In this document: positions 13,544 through 20,305 of the stretch, in pieces | How the letters are laid out: the number at the start of each line of letters is the position of its first letter | Numbering within the stretch: the first letter of the stretch is position 1 | NCBI GenBank assembly: GCA_964373665.1 | Contig: CAYJVM010000007.1 | Span: 1 to 32,153 of the forward strand | Length of the DNA: 32,153 nt | Origin: JACOWB01 sp964373665 | GTDB lineage: Archaea; Aenigmatarchaeota; Aenigmatarchaeia; CG10238-14; SCSR01 | Direction of reading: 5' to 3' | Made by a program: the position numbers and the translations under genes | The notes under the pieces: model-generated | The model's database searches: none | What the model was told of the DNA's origin: nothing | Seen by the model: only the letters and a program-made list of their open reading frames with translations

Positions 13544-14308
13544 ATGACTATTCAAATGGGTTATGACAGGACAAATCGTTTAGCTGTTTAGGCTAACGAG
13601 TCCAATGGCCATGTAATTAGTTAGTGCATCGCTAACTAGTATGGAATCTCACCGGATGGTCGCCTATTCCAAGTTGAGTACGCAAAGGAAGCTGTCAAAA
13701 GAGGAAGCACGTCCGTAGGCATAACTTTCAAGGACGGTGTTGTTTTTGCTTCAGTAAAGCCGAATGGGAAGCTGGTGGTGTCAGAATCGACTGAAAAGAT
13801 ATTCCAAGTTGACGACCATGCAGGCGCCGTGGCTGCGGGTTTCATAGCAGATGCTAGAGCTCTTATACAGATGATCCGGGTGAGAGCCCAGATTCACAAG
13901 CTTACTTACAAGGAACCTGTTGACATTTGGAATCTCGGGAAAATAATCGGCAACAGGATGCAATTGATTACGCAGTATGGCGGTTTGAGGCCTTTTGGCG
14001 TGTCTTTGCTTTTGGGTGGTGTGGACAGATCTGGAGTGCATTTGATTGAGACTGACCCGTCAGGAACTTTGTTTGAATGGAAGGCGCAGGCAATAGGAAG
14101 AGGCGCAACTTTGGCCAACAAGATGCTGAACCAGAAATGGAAGGACAGCATGGGTGAAAAGGAGGCTGTTGACTTGGCTCTGGAAATCATAGACAAGACT
14201 GAAAAGTCAGACAAGGAGAAAAGGGTTATAGTGACTGATTTGGTTGTTATAAAGAAAGATGGAAGATTTAAAAAGATAGGAGAAAATGAATTAAAGACGT
14301 CGAAATAG
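13544..14308 (+). CDS. psmA: Proteasome alpha subunit, split by two micro-introns
   Basis: Read from ATG 13544 the unspliced frame gives MTIQMGYDRTN and meets TAG at 13589. The frame from YGISPDGRLFQVEYAKEAVKRG onward is plainly PsmA and has no upstream start. Joining 13544-13574, 13606-13614 and 13647-14308 gives 233 residues with N-terminus MTIQMGYDRTMAMFSPDGR followed by LFQVEYAKEAVKRGSTSVG, the exact archaeal spacing (five residues between GYDR and SPDG, with the conserved F before SPDG). PsmA forms the outer rings of the 20S proteasome, and its N-terminus is the gate. It is followed by SBDS, the normal order. A call beginning at 13775 would lose the N-terminal quarter. Splicing is inferred, not observed. 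Confidence 0.85.
13575..13605 (+). other. psmA micro-intron 1 (31 nt)
   Basis: Bulge-helix type intron. A 4-bp helix GGAC (13569-13572)/GTCC (13600-13603) is followed on the 5' side by a 3-nt bulge AAA. An 8-bp intron helix (13576-13584 with 13592-13599, one bulged T) encloses a 7-nt loop. On the 3' side the bulge is AAT (13604-13606). Cutting after the second base of each bulge joins ACAA to TGG. Because of the run of A, two equivalent positions give the same product. An outer exon-exon helix is not evident, so this is the relaxed HBh' form. Confidence 0.8.
13606..13614 (+). other. psmA 9-nt micro-exon
   Basis: TGGCCATGT contributes two bases of one codon, two whole codons and the first base of the next, giving the residues M-A-M and the start of F. 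It is bounded by the 3' site of intron 1 and the 5' site of intron 2. Its CCAT also forms the central helix of intron 2 with ATGG at 13641-13644. Confidence 0.78.
13615..13646 (+). other. psmA micro-intron 2 (32 nt)
   Basis: Same architecture as intron 1. The 4-bp helix is CCAT (13609-13612)/ATGG (13641-13644), the 5' bulge is GTA and the intron helix has 9 bp (ATTAGTTAG with CTAACTAGT, one U-G pair). The loop has 7 nt and the 3' bulge is AAT (13645-13647). Cutting after the second base of each bulge makes codon TTC, the conserved phenylalanine before SPDG. The intron ends in exon-complementary sequence as expected for archaeal splicing-endonuclease substrates. Together with intron 1 it removes exactly 63 nt. 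Confidence 0.8.
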
Positions 14309-14323
14309 TAATTATGTGGTTCC

Positions 14324-15031
14324 TTGTCAGTGAGTATAGAAAAGGCCGTCGTGGCTAGATTGACGGCCTCTGGGCAAAGGTTTGAAATACTCGTAGACCC
14401 GAGCAAGGCTATGGATTTGAAGGGTGGTAAGACTATATCCATGGACGACGCTTTGGCTTATCCTGTCATTTACCGCGATGTTAGGGCAACTGAAACTGTG
14501 GCTGAAGCGGAACTTCAGAAGACGTTCGGCACAACCGACATTTACAAGATTGCAGAAGTGATTCTGAAACAAGGCGAGATACAGCTTACCACAGAGCAGA
14601 GGAGGGAGATGGTGGAGCAAAAAAGGAATCAGATTGCATCTATTATATCGAAACGGGGGATAAACCCTCAGACGAATACGCCACACCCTGAACAAAGAAT
14701 CCTGAACGCGATGCACCAGGCAGGCGTTAACGTCGACCCCTTCCAGCCTGCCGACTTGCAACTGGGGAAAATCGTTGACGCGATCAAAAAATACATACCG
14801 TTAAAGTTCCAGAATGTCACGCTGCAGGTGAAGGTGCCTGCGCAGTTTTCTGGAAGGGCTTTCCCGATTATAAAGACCTGCAAAGTGGTGAACGAGCAAT
14901 GGCTCAACGACGGGTCTTTGCAGGCTAGCATCGAGATTATGGCCGGTATAATGGATGAATTTATACAAAAGATTTCAAATTTAACACATGGAAATTTTGA
15001 ATCCAAGGTGCTGAAGAGGGAAGATGCATGA
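14324..15031 (+). CDS. SBDS ribosome maturation protein
   Basis: 235-residue SBDS (Shwachman-Bodian-Diamond) protein. N-terminal FYSH domain begins SIEKAVVARLTASGQRFEILVDPSKAMDL and contains TDIYKIAEVILKQGEIQLTTEQR; the middle helical domain has RILNAMHQAGVNVDPFQPADLQ. The third, ferredoxin-like domain carries FSGRAF and QWLNDGSLQASIEI. In eukaryotes SBDS with EFL1 removes eIF6 from the 60S subunit; aIF6 is encoded at 19005 here. Start codon is TTG 14324, with GTG 14330 as an alternative. It overlaps rrp4 by 4 nt. Confidence 0.94.
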   Translation: MSVSIEKAVVARLTASGQRFEILVDPSKAMDLKGGKTISMDDALAYPVIYRDVRATETVAEAELQKTFGTTDIYKIAEVILKQGEIQLTTEQRREMVEQKRNQIASIISKRGINPQTNTPHPEQRILNAMHQAGVNVDPFQPADLQLGKIVDAIKKYIPLKFQNVTLQVKVPAQFSGRAFPIIKTCKVVNEQWLNDGSLQASIEIMAGIMDEFIQKISNLTHGNFESKVLKREDA

Positions 15032-15687
15032 AGCAAAGGGAAATTGTTTTGCCAGGAGACTTGCTTGAGGACAGAAAGGGGAGAAAGCTCGGCAATGGCG
15101 TCTATGAAGAAAACGACAAAGTATTCTCCAAGTTCCTTGGGGTTCCTAGGATCACGGAAAACGAAATGTCAGTAATCCCGATGTACGGAACCTACTTGCC
15201 GAAGATGGGCGACAGGGTTATAGGCATTGTCGAGTCCGTGGAAATCTCAGGATGGTTCGTGGACATAAATTCTGCCTATACGGCATTTCTACCAGTCTCG
15301 GAGGGTGTGGAAGAGTTTATCGATATGCAGAGGTCAGACTTGACAAGATTCTACGACATTGGAGATGCTATTTTTTGCAGACTGTCAAGGGTAACCAAGC
15401 AAAAAACTGTGCAGGCGTCTATGCGTGATTTTGAATCTAGAAAGCTCACGAACGGCATCTTGATTAAAGTTACGCCGACCAAGGTTCCGCGAATAATCGG
15501 CAAGGAAGGGAGCATGATAACTCTTATCAAGACCAAGACCAAGTGTGATATAACTGTAGGACAAAACGGATTGGTGTGGATAAAGGGGGATATGAAAGAC
15601 AAGGCCATAGAGGCTATTTTAACAATAGAAAAGGATTCGCACATGATCGGTCTTACGGAAAAAATAGAGAAAATGTTGGGTGAATGA
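15028..15687 (+). CDS. rrp4: Exosome RNA-binding subunit Rrp4
   Basis: 219 residues: N-terminal domain with IVLPGDLL and YEENDKVFSKFLGVPRI, an S1 domain (about 60-135; GDRVIGIVESVEISGWFVDINSAYTAFLPVSE) and a KH domain with VPRIIGKEGSMITLIKTKTKCDITVGQNGLVWIKG. Rrp4 forms the trimeric cap of the archaeal exosome, recruiting RNA to the Rrp41/Rrp42 ring. It is overlapped by SBDS upstream and directly abuts rrp41, so the three exosome genes are co-expressed. Confidence 0.96.
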   Translation: MKQREIVLPGDLLEDRKGRKLGNGVYEENDKVFSKFLGVPRITENEMSVIPMYGTYLPKMGDRVIGIVESVEISGWFVDINSAYTAFLPVSEGVEEFIDMQRSDLTRFYDIGDAIFCRLSRVTKQKTVQASMRDFESRKLTNGILIKVTPTKVPRIIGKEGSMITLIKTKTKCDITVGQNGLVWIKGDMKDKAIEAILTIEKDSHMIGLTEKIEKMLGE

Positions 15688-16410
15688 ATGGGGAAGAAAT
15701 CTGACATGGAATTGATTAAAAACGGGAAGAGAATTGACGGCAGGGCGACAGACGAACTGCGGGACATAAGGATGACTGTTGGAGAAATATCCAGCGCGAA
15801 TGGCTCGGCAAAAGTCAGTTTTGGCCGAACAACAGCGTACACAAGCGTACACGGGCCCAGATCATTGTTCCCGAGGCACCTTCAGGAATCTGAGAAGGGG
15901 ATACTGAGATGCAGATATAACATGGCGCCATTCAGCGTTGATGACAGAAAATCACCGGGTCCCGACAGGAGGAGCGTGGAGATATCAAAAGTTATAAGGC
16001 GCGCATTTGAACCCGTTCTGTTCTTGGATGACTATCCGAAATCCACAGTAGACGCATTCATCGAAGTAGTGGAGGCCGATGGCAGCACTAGGGTGACCGG
16101 AATTAACGCATTGTCACTGGCTTTGGCCACTGCTGGAATTCCCATGAAAGACCTCGTCGCGTCTTGTTCTGTCGGAAAGATCAACGACACATTGATCTTG
16201 GATTTGAATGGGCTTGAAGACAACAACTCAGAGTCGGATGTCGCAGTGGCAATGATGCCGCAAAAAGATGTTGTGACATTGCTCCAGATGGACGGGGTGT
16301 TGACCAAAGAAGAACTGCTTGCTCTTTTGGAGTTGGCTAGAAAATCCTGCACGAAGATTTACGAAATGCAAAGACAGACTTTGATGGAGAGGTACAAGGG
16401 TGATAAATGA
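15688..16410 (+). CDS. rrp41: Exosome catalytic subunit Rrp41
   Basis: 240-residue RNase PH-fold protein. It shows GKRIDGRATDELRDIRM near the N-terminus, an RNA- and phosphate-binding segment CRYNMAPFSVDDRK-(x3)-DRRSVEISKVIRRAFEPVL, and the catalytic region VDAFIEVVEADGSTRVTGINALSLALATAGIPM. The acidic pair in DLNGLEDNNSESDVAVAMMP matches the metal-binding site. It is the active phosphorolytic 3'-5' exoribonuclease in the hexameric ring with Rrp42. The stop overlaps the rrp42 start (ATGA). Confidence 0.96.
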   Translation: MGKKSDMELIKNGKRIDGRATDELRDIRMTVGEISSANGSAKVSFGRTTAYTSVHGPRSLFPRHLQESEKGILRCRYNMAPFSVDDRKSPGPDRRSVEISKVIRRAFEPVLFLDDYPKSTVDAFIEVVEADGSTRVTGINALSLALATAGIPMKDLVASCSVGKINDTLILDLNGLEDNNSESDVAVAMMPQKDVVTLLQMDGVLTKEELLALLELARKSCTKIYEMQRQTLMERYKGDK

Positions 16411-17171
16411 TGGAAGGATCGTATGCTTTTGAATTGATGCAGCAGGGAAAACGGGTTGACAAGAGAAGCTTTGGCCAGTTTAGGGAAATAGAGATAAAGA
16501 CGAACGTTATCGGCAAAGCTGAAGGATCTGCTTATGTTAAACTGGGTGATACACAGGTCATTGCTGGCGTAAAGATGGGTATAGGAACGCCATTTGCGGA
16601 TACGCCAAATGAGGGTGTGTTGATTGTAAACACAGAATTCACGCCTATGGCATCACCCAAGTTCGAGTCGGGCCCGCCTGGGGAGGATGCCGTTGAACTG
16701 GCTAGGGTTGTCGACAGAGGAATCAGAGAATCCAAGACTATAGACATGGAAAACCTAGTGATAAAGCCTGGTGAAAAAGTTTGGACGATATTTATCGATA
16801 TGCACATCATAGACCATCGAGGCAACTTGATAGATGCAGCTGCATTGGCTGCGATAAATGCGCTGTTGAGCGCGAGAATTCCGAAGGCCGATGAAAACGT
16901 CAGAGTGGTTCCTGGTGAGTACCAAGGGAAGCTGCCAGTTATGCATAAACCGGTCACTGTCACGGTGTGCAAGGTTGGCAACAATCTTTTTGTCGATCCC
17001 ACAATTGAAGAGGAGTGTATCATAGAATCTAAAATTTCGGTGTCTGTAAGGGAGGATGACAAGATATGTGCGATACAAAAGCAAGGTTCCAACGGCATTG
17101 AATTCAATCTTATTGGACCTATTCTAGATATGGCTGTAGAAAAGGCCAAAGAATTAAGGAAGCTGGGATGA
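16407..17171 (+). CDS. rrp42: Exosome subunit Rrp42
   Basis: 254-residue RNase PH-fold partner of Rrp41. It has GKRVDKRSFGQFREIEI, NTEFTPMASPKFESGPPGEDAVELARVVDRGIRES and IDMHIIDHRGNLIDAAALAAINAL. It lacks the catalytic acidic pair of Rrp41, as usual, so it serves structural and RNA-binding roles. ATG 16407 overlaps the rrp41 stop; ATG 16410 is an alternative one codon later. It is followed immediately by the eL39 gene (the TGA is adjacent to ATG). Confidence 0.95.
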   Translation: MMEGSYAFELMQQGKRVDKRSFGQFREIEIKTNVIGKAEGSAYVKLGDTQVIAGVKMGIGTPFADTPNEGVLIVNTEFTPMASPKFESGPPGEDAVELARVVDRGIRESKTIDMENLVIKPGEKVWTIFIDMHIIDHRGNLIDAAALAAINALLSARIPKADENVRVVPGEYQGKLPVMHKPVTVTVCKVGNNLFVDPTIEEECIIESKISVSVREDDKICAIQKQGSNGIEFNLIGPILDMAVEKAKELRKLG

Positions 17172-17339
17172 ATGGGTATAAAGACTGTTAAGAAAAAGAT
17201 AAGGCTGTCCAGAATCAGCAAGATCAGGAATGCGCCGAGATGGGCCGATATAAGAAAGTTTGGTATGAAAAGGGCGCGCTCAAGAAGGATTCAGATAACC
17301 AAAGTCAAGAGATGGAGAAGGACTAGAATCAAAGTTTAA
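17172..17339 (+). CDS. rpl39e: Large ribosomal subunit protein eL39
   Basis: 55-residue highly basic protein starting MGIKTVKKKIRLSRISKIRNAPRW and ending VKRWRRTRIKV, the eL39 signature (NRPIPxWxxx-like NAPRWADIRK and RRxWRRTKL-like tail). eL39 lines the peptide exit tunnel of archaeal and eukaryotic large subunits. It starts one base after the rrp42 stop codon and ends 2 nt before the convergent pilin gene stop at 17342. eL39 is usually followed by eL31 and aIF6; here three minus-strand pilin genes intervene. Confidence 0.94.
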   Translation: MGIKTVKKKIRLSRISKIRNAPRWADIRKFGMKRARSRRIQITKVKRWRRTRIKV

Positions 17340-17341
17340 CT

Positions 17342-17830
17342 TTATGCTTCCCAACATCCATCGCCCTGACTGCATTTGCCTTGCACTGTAACCGTCGAAA
17401 GGCAAAGGCCTCTCAAAATGACAGAAGTATTCCCGGTTGTACCCCCAGGTCTTATCCCTGTGAGAATACCTGAAGAAACTCCTACACCTCCAGAAGCTCC
17501 TGTACTGTTTGTGATTTCTGTATAGTTCGATTCACCAATTGCAAGGCTTTGATCTATAGCTGATGCACTTTGCTTTCCGTCACTAAAGAATGCGACAAGA
17601 CTTGTTATAGTCTGGCTGTTAGGGTTAGAGTAGAAAATTGTTGTATTTGTCACCTTGTAAACATTTATCCATGCGCCCGCGCACCTGCTTAATGACTCGC
17701 TTTGGTTTGAAGTTATACCAGTTGATGTGGTTGTCAGGCCAGTTGCGAAGATGCTTATCAGCGCACCGACGCCTATCGTGAAAGCAACCAGAAGCACCGT
17801 TGCAACCATGGGTGAGATAGCCTTTCTCAT
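17342..17830 (-). CDS. Type IV prepilin-like protein, array member 1
   Basis: 162 residues starting MRKAISPMVATVLLVAFTIGVGALISIFATG, an archaeal class III (type IV pilin) signal: basic residues, a cleavage site next to A/IS and a hydrophobic helix of about 25 residues. The rest is a Ser/Thr/Asn/Gly-rich pilin head with conserved cysteines near the end (LCLSTVTVQGKCSQGDGCWEA). The start lies in ATATGA, overlapping the stop of member 2, so the genes are co-translated. Members share the N-terminal half, and this member is the most diverged. A surface appendage or adhesion role is likely. Confidence 0.85.
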   Translation of the reverse strand: MRKAISPMVATVLLVAFTIGVGALISIFATGLTTTSTGITSNQSESLSRCAGAWINVYKVTNTTIFYSNPNSQTITSLVAFFSDGKQSASAIDQSLAIGESNYTEITNSTGASGGVGVSSGILTGIRPGGTTGNTSVILRGLCLSTVTVQGKCSQGDGCWEA

Positions 17831-18237
17831 ATGTCCCAACATGGTTGATAGCTGGTACATCTTCCTTCCACCGTTACTGTGTTCTGACATAATCCTCTTA
17901 CTGTAATTGATGTGTTTGTTCCTGGCGTCGTTGCTGTCGACGTCGATGCACCAGGTGCTAAGCTGCTGGCACCTGTAGTTGCTCTGCCGTCACTCCCTAT
18001 AACTATTAGGCTTATTAGGGTTACCTGATTAGGGTTTGAATAAATAACTTGAGTGCTTGTGACGCTCTCCATCTTTACCCATGCGCCCGCGCATCTGCTC
18101 AATGCCTCGCTTTGGTTTGAAGCTATACCAGTTGATGTGGTTGTCAGGCCAGTTGCGAAGATGCTTACAAGCGCGCCAACGCCTATTGTAAAAGCAACCA
18201 AAAGGACGGTTGCGACCATGGGTGAAATAGCTTTCAT
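17827..18237 (-). CDS. Type IV prepilin-like protein, array member 2
   Basis: 136 residues starting MKAISPMVATVLLVAFTIGVGALVSIFATG. The signal is of the same class III type as its neighbours. The first about 50 codons are identical at DNA level to member 3 (18089-18237 against 18514-18662, by eye no differences), while the heads differ. The C-terminus VRGLCQNTVTVEGRCTSYQPCWDI keeps the same cysteine pattern. A longer frame opens at 18261, but the family start is MKAISPM. It lies 8 nt from the end of member 3. Confidence 0.85.
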   Translation of the reverse strand: MKAISPMVATVLLVAFTIGVGALVSIFATGLTTTSTGIASNQSEALSRCAGAWVKMESVTSTQVIYSNPNQVTLISLIVIGSDGRATTGASSLAPGASTSTATTPGTNTSITVRGLCQNTVTVEGRCTSYQPCWDI

Positions 18238-18245
18238 ATAATCAC

Positions 18246-18662
18246 TCAAATATCCCAGCATTCCTGAATGCTGCTACACCTACCTTCGGCCGTAACAAGT
18301 GTCTGGCATAGACCTCTCACTATAACGAATGTGTTGGTTCCTATAGTGCCGATGCTTTGAGAGTTAGTCTCGCCTGCTACCATGCTTGTATCAGCTGCTG
18401 TATAACTGGTACCATTACTGAAAATGAGTACAGGATTCGCAATCGTCTGCGAGTTTGGGTTTGAATAGAGAACAGTACTGCTCTGGACGCTGTAAACATT
18501 TATCCATGCGCCTGCGCATCTGCTCAATGCCTCGCTTTGGTTTGAAGCTATACCAGTTGATGTGGTTGTCAGGCCAGTTGCGAAGATGCTTACAAGCGCG
18601 CCAACGCCTATTGTAAAAGCAACCAAAAGGACGGTTGCGACCATGGGTGAAATAGCTTTCAT
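18246..18662 (-). CDS. Type IV prepilin-like protein, array member 3
   Basis: 138 residues, first gene of the minus-strand array, starting MKAISPMVATV (an upstream in-frame ATG at 18668 adds MR). The hydrophobic N-terminal helix forms the pilus core; the head is rich in Ser, Thr and Asn and ends VTAEGRCSSIQECWDI with the shared cysteines. The promoter lies in the 106-nt divergent spacer to eL31, where TTATATT-like boxes are visible. No pilus ATPase or prepilin peptidase is in this window, so assembly genes must be elsewhere. Confidence 0.85.
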   Translation of the reverse strand: MKAISPMVATVLLVAFTIGVGALVSIFATGLTTTSTGIASNQSEALSRCAGAWINVYSVQSSTVLYSNPNSQTIANPVLIFSNGTSYTAADTSMVAGETNSQSIGTIGTNTFVIVRGLCQTLVTAEGRCSSIQECWDI

Positions 18663-18774
18663 TCGCATACCTTTATATTATTTGTCAACCTCTTCTTAAA
18701 TACCTTTGGTATCGAGCTTTTATTCCTTTGCATTCGTGTAAAGGGATTTAAGCACCGCGATTGAATGATAAAGC

Positions 18775-19002
18775 ATGGCTGAAGAGAAAATCGTTAAATT
18801 TAACCTGAAGAAACGGCTTGTAAAAGTTCCTAGGTGGAAGAGGAAAGGAAGCTTTATGAGGCTTTTGAAGAGGCGCGTAAAGGGCGATAAAATATTTGTG
18901 AGCAGCAAGCTTAACGAAAGCTTTTGGAAAAGCGGCAAGGCTGCCATTAGAGTAAAAATTATCAAAGATGGTAAATCCGTTAAATTGGAAACCGTTGAAT
19001 AG
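18775..19002 (+). CDS. rpl31e: Large ribosomal subunit protein eL31
   Basis: 75-residue basic protein that fits archaeal eL31: FNLKKRLVKVPRWKRKGSFMRLLKRRVKGDKIFVSSKLNESFWKSG, then a short C-terminal strand. eL31 sits near the peptide tunnel exit on the 50S subunit. It is followed by aIF6 after 2 nt, the usual order. Divergent from the pilin array; the TATA-like TTTAAGC (about 18749-18755) precedes its start by about 25 nt, suiting a leaderless transcript. Confidence 0.92.
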   Translation: MAEEKIVKFNLKKRLVKVPRWKRKGSFMRLLKRRVKGDKIFVSSKLNESFWKSGKAAIRVKIIKDGKSVKLETVE

Positions 19003-19004
19003 AC

Positions 19005-19682
19005 ATGCGCATTTCCAGCCTAAGCTTCTACAGCGATCCTAATGTAGGATTGTATTCCAAAACATCCGATAAATTTTGCCTGGCAGGCAACTCAATTCAA
19101 GAAAGGAGCGTCCAAAAGATAGAAGAGCGCCTGAACGTCAATGTCGAAAAATGTGTGGTGGCCAATACCGATTTTGTAGGCCTTTTTGTAGCAATGAACT
19201 CTAATGGCATTCTCCTTCCGAAGCTGGTCAGCGAAAATGAGATGGCTGTATTCGAAAAGATTTCAAAAAAGTTCAAAGTTAATTTGGATGTGATGAATTC
19301 CAGGTTCTCCGCTCTGGGCAACCTGATTCTTTGCAACGACAGCGGAGCGATAGCCAGCAAGCTGTTCAAGGAAAGCGATGTACGTAAGATTGAAGACTGT
19401 CTTGGTGTAGAGGTTGTAAAAGCGAAGATTGCAGGTGTTGATATCGTAGGCTCTTGTGGAGTAGCCACCAACAGAGGCTGCCTGCTGCACAGGGACTCGA
19501 CTGAAAAGGAGATAGAACTGGTTGAAAGTGTGTTGAAAGTCAGCGCCGACATAGGAACTGCAAACTTTGGCTCGCCATTCGTAGGCTCTTGTATGATCGT
19601 GAATTCCAACGGTGCCATCGTCGGAAACAAGACTACAGCGCCTGAGCTTCAAAGAACTATGGACGCATTGCAGCTTGGCTAG
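19005..19682 (+). CDS. eif6: Translation initiation factor aIF6
   Basis: 225-residue aIF6, a five-fold pseudosymmetric pentein. The repeated strand-turn pattern is visible: NVGLYSKTSDKFCLAG, DFVGLFVAMNSNGILLP, ALGNLILCNDSGAIAS, DIVGSCGVATNRGCLLH and PFVGSCMIVNSNGAIVG. It binds the 50S subunit and blocks premature joining with 30S; SBDS at 14324 is its functional partner. It is encoded right after eL31, and its stop overlaps the convergent eS27 stop (CTAG). Confidence 0.95.
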   Translation: MRISSLSFYSDPNVGLYSKTSDKFCLAGNSIQERSVQKIEERLNVNVEKCVVANTDFVGLFVAMNSNGILLPKLVSENEMAVFEKISKKFKVNLDVMNSRFSALGNLILCNDSGAIASKLFKESDVRKIEDCLGVEVVKAKIAGVDIVGSCGVATNRGCLLHRDSTEKEIELVESVLKVSADIGTANFGSPFVGSCMIVNSNGAIVGNKTTAPELQRTMDALQLG

Positions 19683-19843
19683 GCCTTGAATTCTGTGTAG
19701 AAGCACTTGCCGCAAACAGCTCGGTTTTTGTGCTGGGCTAAAAAGCTGTCTCCGCACCTAGGACAAAATCTTCTGGATCTCTCAGTATTGCCTTCTTTTA
19801 TGCTGTAATACTTATGCTGGCTTAATTTCTTGTGCTTCGGGAT
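19679..19843 (-). CDS. rps27ae: Small ribosomal subunit protein eS27-like S27ae, no ATG start
   Basis: The frame reads PKHKKLSQHKYYSIKEG then ERSRRFCPRCGDSF and VCGKCFYTEFKA, the S27ae zinc ribbon (CxxC...CxxC) used in the 30S head. The family starts MPKHK or similar; here the codon at that position (19843-19841) is ATC, and no ATG, GTG or TTG occurs in frame between the preceding stop at 19850-19852 and the end. The first codons overlap the eS24 3' end by 32 nt. Either ATC is used as a start, coupled to eS24 translation, or eS24 is frameshifted into this frame. About 54 residues, compact. Confidence 0.75.
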   Translation of the reverse strand: MPKHKKLSQHKYYSIKEGNTERSRRFCPRCGDSFLAQHKNRAVCGKCFYTEFKA

Positions 19844-20108
19844 TTCCGCTCACCTCTTTTTGAACCTGTATTGTAACTTGAGGCTTTTCGTCTAGAATCT
19901 TGACGCTTACCAAAGACTCTCCGCCGCCCTTTCGTGAAAATATGTAGTTGATTTGTACTTGTGACTCGTCAACTCCATATTTCAATGCCAGTTCCTTTGC
20001 AACAGAGGATTTGGCGGGTGTAGGCTCGTTTAGATGCGCCAAACTTAGCTTCAGGTCCTTTCTCTTGAAGAAGGGGTTTTGCTTTTCCTCTACAATTGTA
20101 ATCTCCAT
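19812..20108 (-). CDS. rps24e: Small ribosomal subunit protein eS24
   Basis: 98-residue eS24: METI-type start EITIVEEKQNPFFKRKDLKLSLAHLNEPTPAKSSVAKELALKYGVDESQVQINYIFSRKGGGES, the classic NPLL-R-E/PT-P...F-GGG-S pattern. It belongs to the archaeal cluster Spt4-eS24-S27ae-RpoE. It follows spt4 by 4 nt. Its last 32 nt are shared with S27ae in another frame, so the C-terminal tail (SGNPEAQEIKPA) is constrained by both reading frames. Confidence 0.94.
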   Translation of the reverse strand: MEITIVEEKQNPFFKRKDLKLSLAHLNEPTPAKSSVAKELALKYGVDESQVQINYIFSRKGGGESLVSVKILDEKPQVTIQVQKEVSGNPEAQEIKPA

Positions 20109-20112
20109 ATAA

Positions 20113-20301
20113 TCATCCCACGTAAAGAGCGTACCTTCCCTTTTCAGACATGTTCAGCATCTTTGCGATCTCACTGCTTTCATCTGTTATGATGACCATG
20201 CCTTTCCAGCTTGTAGAAAGATTGGTAGACTTGCAGCTGGCACAAGCCTTCTCCGTAGTGAACCTTTTGCAGTTTCTGCATACTTGCAATCTTTTAGCCA
20301 T
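20113..20301 (-). CDS. spt4: Transcription elongation factor Spt4
   Basis: 62-residue zinc-ribbon protein: CRNCKRFTTEKACASCKSTNLSTSWKGMVIITDESSEIAKMLNMSEKGRYALYV. The CxxC...CxxC metal site, the W-G strand and the SEIAKxLN...GxYAL ending are specific for archaeal Spt4 (formerly RpoE2). It pairs with Spt5 to clamp RNA polymerase for processive elongation. It sits between rpoE and eS24 with 4-nt spacers. Confidence 0.95.
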   Translation of the reverse strand: MAKRLQVCRNCKRFTTEKACASCKSTNLSTSWKGMVIITDESSEIAKMLNMSEKGRYALYVG

Positions 20302-20305
20302 TCAA

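Noticed and set aside
13577..13639. Read-through of three in-frame TAG codons in psmA (pyrrolysine or suppressor)
   Set aside because: Read-through would insert about 21 extra residues into the most conserved part of PsmA. The double bulge-helix structures and the exact restoration of the family sequence on excision explain the data better.
13775..14308. psmA starting at 13775 (MVSESTEK)
   Set aside because: This would drop the conserved SPDGRLFQVEYAKEAVKRG region, which is clearly encoded upstream in the same frame.
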